Assembly (NCBI GenBank): GCA_027063645.1
Contig: JAMORK010000014.1
Span: 47,017 to 111,016 of the forward strand
From: Sulfurimonas sp.
GTDB lineage: Bacteria > Campylobacterota > Campylobacteria > Campylobacterales > Sulfurimonadaceae
DNA: 64,000 nucleotides
Reading direction: 5' to 3'
Under the pieces are notes generated by a model, which saw nothing but the letters and a program-made list of their open reading frames with translations, searched no databases and was not told the origin of the DNA. How positions within the stretch are numbered: position 1 is the stretch's first letter; every line of letters begins with the position of its first letter. A program made the position numbers and the translations under genes. Shown piece by piece: positions 10,170-20,001 of this stretch.

Positions 10170-11213
10170 TTATACAGACTCTTTGGTTAAATATCGGTTT
10201 AATACCCCTTTAGTACTATAATAAACTACAAATGCCCATAACAGCATACTAGAAGCTATACTAAAGAGACTTGCCTCCTCTTCTATATGCACTAAATTTT
10301 TTGCACTTACATCTGCTAAAATATAATCTAAACCAAGCCCAAAAAGAATACTTCCAAGTATAATACTCCCAAGATAAATATATAAGGTTCTTATTCCTAA
10401 CATTTTTTTAACAACACCAATCGTTACAGTATTTGTAGCTGGTCCTGCACTTAAAAACACAAATGCGGCTCCGGGACTGACACCTGCTAGTATAAGTCCT
10501 GCTGCAATAGGTAAAGAAGCGGTTGCACACACATACATTGGTACAGCTATAATGATGGCAATAATATAAGAGAGCCAAGAATATTCTAAAAGAATATCAC
10601 TTAAATTCTGTGGAATAAGTGTAGTAATCAATGCACCCAAAACCAAACCAAACAATAAAGGGGAAGCAATATCTTTTAAAAGTGTCTCAAAGGCATATAT
10701 AAAAACTTTTTTAAGAGAAAAACTTTCCTTTTGTGTTGCACTACAGCAACTATCTCCAGAGCAACAACTTGAAGATTCTTGGACAACTTCCTCTCCCTCT
10801 TTTTCTGAATAAATATTACTTAAAATACCTGCAACAATAGAGATAAACATAGAAGTAAGAACTCTATAAAGAGTAAAAACCCAACCAAACATACCATAGG
10901 TTGCTAAGATAGAATCTGCCCCTGTTATGGGTGTAGATATAAGAAAAGAGAGAGTGGCTCCATTGCTTGCCCCACTTTTTTTCATCCCTGCAGCAAGAGG
11001 GATTACACCGCACGAGCATACAGGTAAAGGTATTCCAAAAAGTGTTGCTTTTATCACAGCAAGAGTAGAATTATTTCCTAAATGGTTCTTAATAAGGCTC
11101 TCTGGAACCAATTCGTGTAATACCCCAGCAAACAAAAGACCAAATAAGATATAAGGTGCCATGGCATTACTTAAATCATACAGTGCCTCAAAAAACATTA
11201 CAAAAATTTCCAT
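10170..11213 (-). CDS. Permease (arsenite/SO_0444-like metal efflux permease family) with Cys-rich cytoplasmic loop
   Basis: Two permease halves (GIPLPVCSCGVIPLAAGMKKSGAS; CATASLPIAAGLILAG) and loop ESSSCCSGDSCCSATQK. Confidence 0.8.
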   Translation of the reverse strand: MEIFVMFFEALYDLSNAMAPYILFGLLFAGVLHELVPESLIKNHLGNNSTLAVIKATLFGIPLPVCSCGVIPLAAGMKKSGASNGATLSFLISTPITGADSILATYGMFGWVFTLYRVLTSMFISIVAGILSNIYSEKEGEEVVQESSSCCSGDSCCSATQKESFSLKKVFIYAFETLLKDIASPLLFGLVLGALITTLIPQNLSDILLEYSWLSYIIAIIIAVPMYVCATASLPIAAGLILAGVSPGAAFVFLSAGPATNTVTIGVVKKMLGIRTLYIYLGSIILGSILFGLGLDYILADVSAKNLVHIEEEASLFSIASSMLLWAFVVYYSTKGVLNRYLTKESV

Positions 11214-11244
11214 TATTAGATCCCTTTTTTTATGCTACAATTTC

Positions 11245-11264
11245 ATATAACGATATTGTTATAT
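11245..11264. promoter_or_regulatory. Candidate ArsR-family operator (ATATAAC-N6-GTTATAT)
   Basis: Perfect 7-bp inverted repeat in the divergent permease/arsR intergenic region. Confidence 0.55.
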
Positions 11265-11287
11265 AATAACACTTCAAAAGAGGTTAG

Positions 11288-11599
11288 ATGGAAAAACTAG
11301 TTGTTTTAGCAAAAATTTTAAGTGATATAAATAGAGTAAAAATTTTAGCACTTCTCAAACGCGATAAAAACTTATGTGTCTGTGAAATATGTGACACCCT
11401 TGAGCTTTCTCAGCCCTTAGTCTCAAGACATTTAGGACAGATGAAAAAAGCACAGCTCATAGATGTTCACAAAGAGGGAAAATGGAGTATCTACTCTTTA
11501 GTTGATCATAGTATGCTAGAATATCTTCTCCAAGAGATACAAGAGGATCTGCAAAAGATTCCTCCAACGAGACAGTGTTTCTCCAGAAATAAAAGGTAA
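11288..11599 (+). CDS. arsR: ArsR/SmtB-family transcriptional regulator
   Basis: wHTH; LCVCEICDTLELSQPLVSRHLGQMKKAQLI with the arsenic-type CVC metal-site motif. Confidence 0.88.
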   Translation: MEKLVVLAKILSDINRVKILALLKRDKNLCVCEICDTLELSQPLVSRHLGQMKKAQLIDVHKEGKWSIYSLVDHSMLEYLLQEIQEDLQKIPPTRQCFSRNKR

Positions 11600-11602
11600 A
11601 AA

Positions 11603-12214
11603 ATGCAATTAAGCGAATTTCCATTTTACAAAGAGCTAGAAGAGAACTCCTTAACATTTTTACAAAAGCACTTAAAACCTATAGAGGTTCCGCAGGGGAA
11701 TGTTCTCTTTTTTCAGGGAGAGATTTGCGATAACATCCTGTTTTTAACCCAAGGAAAGGTACGGCTCTACATTCAATCTGAAGATGCAGATGAAATCACT
11801 CTTTATGAATTACATCCAGGAGAACAATGTATTGTCAATACGGCATCTACTATTAGCCAAACAGAAGCAATAGGCTCCGCCCTTACGCTTACACCCATCA
11901 AAGGATACCTCCTTGATGTAAAAAGTGTTAAAGAACTTGCTCACTCCAGCAGTGCCTATCAATCCTTTTTATTTTCTATCTATACCTTACGGATGGGAAC
12001 TTTAGCCCAGCTTGTGAATGATATTAAATTTAAAAAACTTGATGCTAGAGTTTTTGAATGGCTTCTTGCAAAAAACTCCCCTCATATAGAAACAACACAT
12101 GAAAATATTGCCAATGAACTTGGAAGCAGTCGAGTTGTTATAAGTCGAATTCTTAAAGATTTAGAGAAGCAAGGAAAAATTGCACAAACACGGGGTAGTA
12201 TACAGATTCTCTAG
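11603..12214 (+). CDS. Crp/Fnr-family transcriptional regulator
   Basis: cNMP-binding fold N-term and HTH ENIANELGSSRVVISRILKDLEKQGKI. Confidence 0.88.
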   Translation: MQLSEFPFYKELEENSLTFLQKHLKPIEVPQGNVLFFQGEICDNILFLTQGKVRLYIQSEDADEITLYELHPGEQCIVNTASTISQTEAIGSALTLTPIKGYLLDVKSVKELAHSSSAYQSFLFSIYTLRMGTLAQLVNDIKFKKLDARVFEWLLAKNSPHIETTHENIANELGSSRVVISRILKDLEKQGKIAQTRGSIQIL

Positions 12215-12299
12215 CAATGCGATACCTTATGTAACATTAGTCACAGACAAACACTCCCCTTTTTTCATACAATACCAATACAACAAAAAAGGATTTATT

Positions 12300-12488
12300 A
12301 TGTGTTTCAATTTAGGAAAACTTGACAGAACATTAAGAGCAATCGCGGGTATTGCTCTTATAGGCTATGGGCTCATTGCTCCAAATTATATTATTGCAGC
12401 AGTGGGTGCTGTTCCACTTCTAACAGCAGTTTTTGGTTTTTGTCCATTGTATCCCCTTATCAAATTAGATACAGGGTGTAAAAAATAA
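12300..12488 (+). CDS. DUF2892 (YgaP-like) small membrane protein
   Basis: MCFNLGKLDRTLRAIAGIALIGYGLIAPNYIIAAVGAVPLLTAVFGFCPLYPLIKLDTGCKK; start moved downstream of the track's 12180. Confidence 0.85.
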   Translation: MCFNLGKLDRTLRAIAGIALIGYGLIAPNYIIAAVGAVPLLTAVFGFCPLYPLIKLDTGCKK

Positions 12489-12557
12489 AAAATTGCTAAT
12501 TAAAAAAGATTCAGGTATAATTGCATTTCAAATTTAAAAGAAAGTGGGTGATGTGAT

Positions 12558-12770
12558 ATGCCTGGTATCGTACTACGCCATGATGACAATTTTGATGCAT
12601 CTTATCGTCGTTTCAAAAAGCAGACTGACCGTAACTTAATCGTTACAGAAGCTCGTGCTCGCCGTTTCCATGAAACGGAAACTGAAAAACGTAAGAAATT
12701 CAAAATTGCATCTCGTAAGAAAATGCTTAAACGTCTTTATATGATGAGACGTTACGAATCACGCCTGTAA
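12558..12770 (+). CDS. rpsU: 30S ribosomal protein S21
   Basis: Small basic protein, [33 protein letters not shown]. Confidence 0.95.
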   Translation: MPGIVLRHDDNFDASYRRFKKQTDRNLIVTEARARRFHETETEKRKKFKIASRKKMLKRLYMMRRYESRL

Positions 12771-12775
12771 GCGTT

Positions 12776-12795
12776 AGCCCTCGGGCTGCGTTTAT
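12776..12795 (+). terminator. Possible short hairpin terminator after rpsU
   Basis: AGCC-CTCG-GGCT just after the stop, followed by gcgttt. Confidence 0.35.
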
Positions 12796-12817
12796 CTTCT
12801 CAAACAAACTTCCTAAC

Positions 12818-13984
12818 TTAAAACTCTATCCCCAAACCAAACAGTAACTGATAATCATTTTTATATGGCTCAATACCATCTGAAGCAACCTGTGGTAAAT
12901 GTGTATAATCCCAAATACCTGTAATATCAAAATCTAACCAATCTAAAAGTTCATTTTCAAGTGCTAACACCATATGATGTTTGTATTGTCCCGATTTTCT
13001 ATCTGTAAATGTCATCTTGTACTGATAGTTTATATCTGTCTTCCCTGAAAGTTCATACTCTAAGCGTGTACTTAATTCTAATGAAAAAGAGGTTGGAGCA
13101 TCATTCTCCCCTGTATTTACCGTAATATATCGCGTATGTATAGCTGCTGGACCACCTGAAACATCCCACTCTAACTCGGGTGTATCTACAATGGTATACC
13201 CAAGACCAGCTCCAAGTGTATACTGGTTTTTAATGTTTTGAAACTTATCTTGATAGTACTCACTAAACACTGGTGTCCAGAAAAAATAACGGCTTATATA
13301 AACATCATACTTTTCATTGATACGATGATCATTGGCTGTCTCTTCCCCATTACTACTAGAGATTCTTCCTAGATAATCCAGACGCAATCTTGTAGTTGCT
13401 GTTCTACGGTTGATATTTGCTTTTACATTATAATCAAACTGCTTTTTATTGCCAGCTCTTAGGTCTAAGTTGACTGTAACTTTCCCTGACCAATACTGTC
13501 TCTCTTTATCACCAGATAAAGCCAAAGAGACTATCTGATTTTTATCAAAAGTGTAGGTATTGTCACCCTGAACAATATGGATTTTCCCATCCTTATAGCG
13601 GATAATTCCTGGAATATTGGCAACACCTTCTATATTGACATCAACGATATGGTAACTTTTGATCTGTTTGATATCTTTAAATTTAAAAGTATATAAGCCT
13701 ATCTCATCACTATCAAACTCAAGCTCATCATTGTACATAGCTTTAATCTCACCCTTAAACCATTCGCCAGATTTCGTTTGTATCCAGTCATATTTTTTTG
13801 GTGTAGGGGAGAGTTTTTCCCAAGACTCTTGTTGCTTAGATGGGGAAAATTTTTTTGCTTTTTCCCGTAGTTGTTCTTCACTCAAGCCAGAGGTATCTTT
13901 CAACAACATAGGTTCAGTAGGTGCACTTTCATCTTGTGCAAAACCTAAACTTACCAAGAAACACAATAATATAAAGTATCTCAT
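12818..13984 (-). CDS. DUF481 family outer membrane protein
   Basis: Signal peptide MRYFILLCFLVSLGFAQ; C-terminal beta-strand pattern ending FGLGIEF; WSGKVTVNLDLRAGN. Confidence 0.82.
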   Translation of the reverse strand: MRYFILLCFLVSLGFAQDESAPTEPMLLKDTSGLSEEQLREKAKKFSPSKQQESWEKLSPTPKKYDWIQTKSGEWFKGEIKAMYNDELEFDSDEIGLYTFKFKDIKQIKSYHIVDVNIEGVANIPGIIRYKDGKIHIVQGDNTYTFDKNQIVSLALSGDKERQYWSGKVTVNLDLRAGNKKQFDYNVKANINRRTATTRLRLDYLGRISSSNGEETANDHRINEKYDVYISRYFFWTPVFSEYYQDKFQNIKNQYTLGAGLGYTIVDTPELEWDVSGGPAAIHTRYITVNTGENDAPTSFSLELSTRLEYELSGKTDINYQYKMTFTDRKSGQYKHHMVLALENELLDWLDFDITGIWDYTHLPQVASDGIEPYKNDYQLLFGLGIEF

Positions 13985-15055
13985 TTAAAGTTTTCCATAC
14001 ATTTCATTGTAAAAGTTGAGTGCATATCTGTCACTCATACTTGCTATATAATCTGCAATCACTCTATGTTTATTTCGTTTTGAGAGTTGCTCGTAGTAAA
14101 AGGCAGGAAGCATCTTCTCCTCCTCCATCAGACCACTATAGAGCCCTTTAATTGCTTGTGTTCCAGCATACATCTTGCGAACAATATTTTTATGTTGGTA
14201 CATCTTTTGATAAAGCAGTTTTTTAAGTTTTTTAATCTTTGTTTCTAAAGACTTGTCAAAACCCACAGGCATATCTATACTTTTATCTTCTATCTTCTCT
14301 TGTGAATACTCAAGCAATGAGTAAACAAGATGATTGATAAGGTGGGAACTAAAACGGTAACGAAACATCTCATCGTTCTCTTCACCAACACCTTCTGCAG
14401 CTACTTTTTCTAAAATCTCCACTGCCAATTCACTTGTCTTAAGATCTTCAAAACTAATAATACCAGAGTTGATACCATCATCAATATCATGACTCATATA
14501 AGCTATCTCATCAGCACGATCTACTATCATCGCTTCTACAGATGGGTGTTTATCGAGATTAAACTGCTGATGAATACTCTCAGGTAAAAAAGATTTATGG
14601 TATGGGTAAGAGTGTTTTAAAATCCCCTCTAGTGTAGCAAAAGTAAGATTTAATCCATCAAAATTTTTATAGCGTTTTTCAAGCTTAGAAACCACTCGAA
14701 AACTTTGAAAATTATGCTCAAAACCATTAGAAAAACCATCTGCTTTTAAACACTCATCTAAAGTATCACCACCCACATGGCCAAAAGGGGTATGCCCTAA
14801 ATCATGTGCAAGGGCAATCGCTTCTGCGAGAGATTCATTGAGTCCAAGTGTAGAGGTGATTGAGCGAGCAATCTGTGAGACCTCTATAGAGTGGGTCAGG
14901 CGTGTACGAAAGAAATCACCCTCATGGTTTAAGAAAACCTGTGTTTTATACTCAAGTTTTCTAAAAGAACCAGAGTGTATGATTCTATCGCGATCACGTG
15001 CATAAGGGTTACGAAAATCCTTATCTATCTTATAAAATCTCTCTTGTGGCTGCAT
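13985..15055 (-). CDS. dgt: Deoxyguanosinetriphosphate triphosphohydrolase-like protein
   Basis: FRNPYARDRDRIIHSGSFRKLEYKTQVF, HD motif ALAHDLGHTPFGHVGG. Confidence 0.93.
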   Translation of the reverse strand: MQPQERFYKIDKDFRNPYARDRDRIIHSGSFRKLEYKTQVFLNHEGDFFRTRLTHSIEVSQIARSITSTLGLNESLAEAIALAHDLGHTPFGHVGGDTLDECLKADGFSNGFEHNFQSFRVVSKLEKRYKNFDGLNLTFATLEGILKHSYPYHKSFLPESIHQQFNLDKHPSVEAMIVDRADEIAYMSHDIDDGINSGIISFEDLKTSELAVEILEKVAAEGVGEENDEMFRYRFSSHLINHLVYSLLEYSQEKIEDKSIDMPVGFDKSLETKIKKLKKLLYQKMYQHKNIVRKMYAGTQAIKGLYSGLMEEEKMLPAFYYEQLSKRNKHRVIADYIASMSDRYALNFYNEMYGKL

Positions 15056-15585
15056 TAGGCTTTTTTAATAAACTCTGTTTTGAGGTAAATTTTCGTACCA
15101 TTTACACGACCTTCAACATGATCATCCATATCGTTAGGAAGAGTTATACGAGTTACCGTTGTACCACGTTTAGCAGTAAAACCAGCACCCTTAACATCTA
15201 AATCTTTAAGTATCACGATGCTATCTCCTGCATGTAGTTCTACACCGTTTGCATCACGAAAAACAACTTTATTTGCTTCAGCATTGACTGCTTGTTCAGC
15301 AAGTTTAAGCTCATCCTCTTCTAGGTACATCATCTCAATCATATCTTGACGACCAAGTTTATTCCATAATATGTATGAGAGTACTTTTACAGCTGGAACT
15401 TCACTCCACATAGCATCATTGAGACAATTAAAGTGTGTCTCATCAAGTTCACCTGCATCGATTTGAGTTTTACAATTAGCACAAACATAAACGCTCTGCT
15501 CTTCACTACCATCACTTATAGGTAACTCCAAAACACTTACATCTTCGCTAGATCCACATAGTTCACATACTTCACTTCTTGCCAT
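15055..15585 (-). CDS. PhnA domain protein
   Basis: N-term CELCGSS...CANCKTQI zinc ribbon; C-term HAGDSIVILKDLDVKGAGFTAKRGTTVTRI. Confidence 0.88.
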   Translation of the reverse strand: MARSEVCELCGSSEDVSVLELPISDGSEEQSVYVCANCKTQIDAGELDETHFNCLNDAMWSEVPAVKVLSYILWNKLGRQDMIEMMYLEEDELKLAEQAVNAEANKVVFRDANGVELHAGDSIVILKDLDVKGAGFTAKRGTTVTRITLPNDMDDHVEGRVNGTKIYLKTEFIKKA

Positions 15586-15639
15586 TTATCTATCCTTTAT
15601 TTGTTTTTGCAATTATATCGCATCTCTCCAAGAAGTCTA

Positions 15640-15858
15640 TTAATCTTCTTGGTGAAACTCAATATCTTGATCTGAAACTTTTTTCTCTTGGACAACTTTG
15701 TCAAAAGCTTTTTTAGCTTTAGCTTCGTTGTAAACCTTACACTCTTCTGGTACTACTGCATTTGGATCTTGTGCAATCTCGTCACACATCGTTCCATTAA
15801 TGCTGAAATTAGCACATCCGCTCAGTAAAAGAGCCATTAGTATTGTTAGTTTTATCAT
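15640..15858 (-). CDS. Small putative lipoprotein
   Basis: MIKLTILMALLLSGCANFS lipobox; overlaps the thyX stop (TAATG); start shorter than the track ORF. Confidence 0.75.
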   Translation of the reverse strand: MIKLTILMALLLSGCANFSINGTMCDEIAQDPNAVVPEECKVYNEAKAKKAFDKVVQEKKVSDQDIEFHQED

Positions 15859-16691
15859 TATTTCTTCTTTATTATGAGATCGAGATATTTTTGTGGTGTT
15901 ACTTGCATCATCTCTTGAGCAAGCCAACGGATCTGAAAAAATGCCGCTCCACTGTCACGCAATGTAAAGTAGTTTTTTAAACTTCTTAGATTAAAGGTTA
16001 CAACCATATCTACTTTGACATTATCGGTGATGATATGCTTAAAAGCATCTCCAACATTACGTTTTTTCTTTCCAGCTTGTAAAGCGCCATAGAGTGCTTC
16101 AGCATCCCCCTCATACTGTTCTATAAAAGGGAGTGAACTTTTTGCTACAGATATGGAGTGAAAATCCTCTACAGCTTGAGATTGAAAATCCAACTTATCA
16201 TACATAGCACCTATCTCTAAGCGATTATAAGCCTCATCACAAGTAACAAACATATCAAACGCCATCACTTTATCGATAAAGAACTCTTTATCTCCCCCAT
16301 GCTTTGAAGCAACAAAGGCATTGATAATTCCACTCATAGTGTAGCGAGTACTTCTTACAGAGATCGCTTGGATACGATGACGTGCATGCTCTTGTAAAAC
16401 GCCACGAGAGGTGCCTCTAATAAGAAAGCTAAGGTTTGCATGCTCTAAGATAGAGTGGTGAAAATAGGTCCATGCAAGATCATCTAAAAGTTTTGAATCT
16501 TCTATAGAGTTGAGTGCATTAACCATCTCTGTATCTGGCAACTGATGCTCTATCTCTTTGACAACACTGTTTTCGCTGTTTTCAAAAGAATCATAGCATG
16601 TACGAGCTGCTGTTTCAGCCACCCCAATCCCTGTATCTTGTAGGAGTACAACCTTAGGTTTTGTATACTTAATGCCGTAGATATCTTCCAT
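15858..16691 (-). CDS. thyX: FAD-dependent thymidylate synthase ThyX
   Basis: RHRIQAISVRSTRYT (ThyX RHR-x7-S motif), LEHANLSFLIRGTSRGVLQEHARH. Confidence 0.95.
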   Translation of the reverse strand: MEDIYGIKYTKPKVVLLQDTGIGVAETAARTCYDSFENSENSVVKEIEHQLPDTEMVNALNSIEDSKLLDDLAWTYFHHSILEHANLSFLIRGTSRGVLQEHARHRIQAISVRSTRYTMSGIINAFVASKHGGDKEFFIDKVMAFDMFVTCDEAYNRLEIGAMYDKLDFQSQAVEDFHSISVAKSSLPFIEQYEGDAEALYGALQAGKKKRNVGDAFKHIITDNVKVDMVVTFNLRSLKNYFTLRDSGAAFFQIRWLAQEMMQVTPQKYLDLIIKKK

Positions 16692-16779
16692 TCGCTTTAT
16701 CCTAAATTTAAGTTTCTTATTTTACCTTGTATAAACTTAGTTACTGTTATAATCAAAAAAATTATCTAAAAGATCTCTT

Positions 16780-17586
16780 ATGAAACAACTCTTTAACACC
16801 TTTATATTGCTTCTCCTCTCAAGTGCACTTTATGCTGGCATTGGTACCCCCTTTATCTTAAGTGGTATCAAAAAAGTTTATCCTGTAGTGGAGATTAAAA
16901 CAGGCAATGTGGATCAAAAACTCAAAAAACAGATACAAAAGATACTCCTCGATAGACTCTCCTCACTTGGCATAGAGACAAAAGGGTATGACCCACGTGC
17001 CTTTGCCATACTTATAAGCAGAGCTCCTGTTGGTAGTAGCCAAAAGCTTGTTTTAAAAACAACACTTATTATGGGTGAGCAGGTAAAACGCCGTGATGGT
17101 ATGGAGGTTTTTGCTATCACTTATGAGGTGGGCGATATCTATGAACCAGATATGGATTTTTTTGAAGATAGCATCATTGAAAGTGTTGAGTATCTTCTTG
17201 ATATGTTTGAAAGCCAATACCAAGAAGAGAACAAAGTGCGCTCCCATAAAGAGTTTAGTGTAGATATGGCATATCAAACAGATTTTAGAGATGCTGTAGT
17301 ACAAGCAAAAAAACAGAAAAAAGATATACTCTTTGTGATGGTGACAAACTACTGTCCATGGTGTAGAAAACTTGAAAAACAAACACTACAAGATAAAGAG
17401 GTCAATGATTTTATCCATAAAAACTATGTGCCTTTACTTCTTAACCGTGAAAAGAGAGAGTTTCCCAAAGAGCTTTATAAGCCTATCGTTCCAGTTGTTT
17501 ATATCTTAGACTATAAAACACTTAAGCCCAAACAAACGATGCTTGGCTTTAAAAACAAAAGTGACCTACTCAAAGAGCTTCATTAG
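16780..17586 (+). CDS. Thioredoxin-fold protein with signal peptide
   Basis: N-terminal hydrophobic signal; C-term DILFVMVTNYCPWCRKLEKQTLQDKEVNDFI (CPWC). Confidence 0.82.
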   Translation: MKQLFNTFILLLLSSALYAGIGTPFILSGIKKVYPVVEIKTGNVDQKLKKQIQKILLDRLSSLGIETKGYDPRAFAILISRAPVGSSQKLVLKTTLIMGEQVKRRDGMEVFAITYEVGDIYEPDMDFFEDSIIESVEYLLDMFESQYQEENKVRSHKEFSVDMAYQTDFRDAVVQAKKQKKDILFVMVTNYCPWCRKLEKQTLQDKEVNDFIHKNYVPLLLNREKREFPKELYKPIVPVVYILDYKTLKPKQTMLGFKNKSDLLKELH

Positions 17587-18224
17587 GCTTTTTGAACCCC
17601 ATCAAGTATGGGAACAAAGTCGCAATCTTCCAGCTCCTCTTCCTCTATCTCTCCGTCACGTTTCATAAAGCGTGTAATCACCTGCTTCCCATTTTTCTCT
17701 ATAGGAGCCACTAAAATTCCATCTTCACTAAGTTGTTCAAATAGTTTTGCAGGCACCTCTTTAGCTGTAGCAGAGAAAAGGATTCTATCGTAAGGAGCAT
17801 AGGCTACCCAACCATTTTGTCCATCATCTGTTCTTGTGTGTACATTGTTGATATTGAGAGAGCGAAAACGTTTTTTTGCTTCAAGAATTAAAGGTTCAAT
17901 TCGCTCAATAGTAAAAACGCCACGAAAGAGTTGAGAGAGTACTGCTGCTTGGTAACCACTACCACAGCCAACTTCTAAAACTCTGTCTGCACCACGAGGG
18001 AAGAGATACTCTGTCATCTTTGCAACTGTTAAAGGGGAGCTTATATACTGAGCTTCCCCTATTGGCAAAGCATCAAGCTTGTAAGCATTGTGTCTAAAAC
18101 CTGTTGGTACAAAAGCTTCTCTATTTGTTTTAGCTATTGCCTCTTTTACTTCCAAAGAGAGTGGAAAATTTTTCTCAATCTCATCTGCCATTCTTGCCGT
18201 TTTTGTTGCTGTTATTCTGTCCAA
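17583..18224 (-). CDS. pcm: Protein-L-isoaspartate O-methyltransferase
   Basis: VLEVGCGSGYQAAVLSQL, PIGEAQYISSPLTVAKMTEYL. Confidence 0.92.
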   Translation of the reverse strand: MDRITATKTARMADEIEKNFPLSLEVKEAIAKTNREAFVPTGFRHNAYKLDALPIGEAQYISSPLTVAKMTEYLFPRGADRVLEVGCGSGYQAAVLSQLFRGVFTIERIEPLILEAKKRFRSLNINNVHTRTDDGQNGWVAYAPYDRILFSATAKEVPAKLFEQLSEDGILVAPIEKNGKQVITRFMKRDGEIEEEELEDCDFVPILDGVQKA

Positions 18225-18225
18225 A

Positions 18226-18966
18226 CTATTGTATCCCTACGTCCATATATCGTCTCATGAGATCGATATCTTTTCTTATATACTCTTGCTCTAAGCAAGG
18301 CTTATTCCCATTTCTATGCTCTTCACCCATAGGGCTAATCACTCCACTCATCGCTGTGCACTCTTTGTTTTGAGCATCACTTGCTACAACATAACATTGA
18401 TTGATGATAGCCAAGGATTGCGTGAGTGCACGAAAATGTTCTGTACGACTTACACCCCACCAAGCACTTACACAAATCACATCTGCACCCTCACTTTTAT
18501 GCCAAAGCTCTTTAAAACGCAACTCAAAACATATAAAAACTGCAAGTTTAATCCCATCAACACTCACTATCTCAAAATCTTCATCACTACCTTCATCAAG
18601 GTACTTATGCTCATCACCAAAACGAAAAAGCCTTGCTTTAGCTCGTTCATACACCACCTCACCATTATGAAAAACTTTTGCAAAATTAAAAACTTTCCCA
18701 TCACGTTTTTCTATGAGTGTCAGTACTATGATTTTTTCATATGAGACTTTTTTAATCTCCTCTATCGCTTTTGATGCAAATGCTATAATACTCTCAAAGT
18801 TATCGTAATCATAAGAGGTTAAACAAACCTCGGGAGCAACAATAAGTGTGTTAGGGGCTGTTTGTTTTACAAGTGTTAGTAGTGTTTGGAGGTTTTGCTC
18901 ATAATCACTCCCTGTTTCAAAAAGGAGTGAAGCGAGTTTGTAGTGTTTTTTAGAAGTCATCGTCAA
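18226..18966 (-). CDS. Carbon-nitrogen hydrolase family protein
   Basis: [15 protein letters not shown] (E), [10 protein letters not shown] (K), [10 protein letters not shown] (C) nitrilase triad. Confidence 0.87.
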   Translation of the reverse strand: MTMTSKKHYKLASLLFETGSDYEQNLQTLLTLVKQTAPNTLIVAPEVCLTSYDYDNFESIIAFASKAIEEIKKVSYEKIIVLTLIEKRDGKVFNFAKVFHNGEVVYERAKARLFRFGDEHKYLDEGSDEDFEIVSVDGIKLAVFICFELRFKELWHKSEGADVICVSAWWGVSRTEHFRALTQSLAIINQCYVVASDAQNKECTAMSGVISPMGEEHRNGNKPCLEQEYIRKDIDLMRRYMDVGIQ

Positions 18967-19972
18967 AAGATAAAGAACCTTTTGAGTAGTTTGTTACAGT
19001 ACCTTCAAAAAAGTTTGTTTTTTGATCATTAAACTTAGCAAAATCATCTACCCATTTAATTGGATTTGTTACATTGTAAAGTTTTTCAAAACCAACTGAT
19101 GTGAGTCTATCATCTGCAAGGTACTGGATATATTGTTCTACAATATCATCTGTTAAACCAAGAATTTGCCCCTGAGTAATGTATTTACCCCAGTCTGTTT
19201 CAAGTTTTACAGCCTCTTTAAACATCTCTATAACATCTGCTTTAAGCTCATCTGTAAAAAGATCAGCTCTCTCTTTACGAAGCGTATTGATAAGATTTTG
19301 AAAAAGCACAAGGTGTGTTACTTCATCACGCTGAATAAAACGGATCATCTGAGCACTCCCTAACATTTTGCCTGAACGTGCAAGTGTATAGATATAAGTA
19401 AAACCACTGTAAAAATAGATACCCTCTAAAATCTGGTTTGCAAAACAAGCCTTCACAAAGTTTGTCTCTGTAGGATTTTTTGCAAGCTCTTGATAGACTC
19501 TCGCGATTGCATCATTTTTTCCCTTAAGCATCATATCACGACGCCATAAGTCATAGATCTCTGCAGAGTTCGTTGAGATAGAATCAACCATAACCGCATA
19601 AGACTGAGAGTGCAGTGCCTCTTCAAAAGATTGACGTACCAAAATCAGGTTTACCTCAGGAGATGTCACATAAGGATTTACATTATCGATAAGGTTATTT
19701 GTTTGGAGTGAATCCATAAAAATAAGCTGTGAAAGAGCCTTATCGTATGCTGTTTTTTCTGCCTCTGTGAGATTTTTATAATCATTCACATCACGAGTCA
19801 TATCTACCTCTTTAGGGAACCATGTGTTGTTTAACATCATCTCCCAAAGATTATATGCCCATTGGTATTTAATATTGTTGAGTTCAAAAATCCCTGTTGG
19901 ATCGCCACCAAAAATTTTTCTGTCATTGACACTTTCTGTTGAGTCTGGATTATATATCTGTTTTCTGTTCAT
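18950..19972 (-). CDS. nrdB: Ribonucleoside-diphosphate reductase beta subunit
   Basis: [37 protein letters not shown] di-iron ligand segments. Confidence 0.95.
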   Translation of the reverse strand: MNRKQIYNPDSTESVNDRKIFGGDPTGIFELNNIKYQWAYNLWEMMLNNTWFPKEVDMTRDVNDYKNLTEAEKTAYDKALSQLIFMDSLQTNNLIDNVNPYVTSPEVNLILVRQSFEEALHSQSYAVMVDSISTNSAEIYDLWRRDMMLKGKNDAIARVYQELAKNPTETNFVKACFANQILEGIYFYSGFTYIYTLARSGKMLGSAQMIRFIQRDEVTHLVLFQNLINTLRKERADLFTDELKADVIEMFKEAVKLETDWGKYITQGQILGLTDDIVEQYIQYLADDRLTSVGFEKLYNVTNPIKWVDDFAKFNDQKTNFFEGTVTNYSKGSLSFDDDF

Positions 19973-20001
19973 TCTTTCACCCTCAGCTTATAACTTAGTG
20001 T

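Noticed and set aside
12180-12488. 102-aa version of the DUF2892 protein
   Set aside because: The first ~40 residues overlap the Crp/Fnr gene end and do not resemble the family; the internal ATG at 12300 fits better.
18316-18744. 142-aa + strand ORF
   Set aside because: Antisense to the nitrilase-family gene; low-complexity Thr/Lys/Phe composition.
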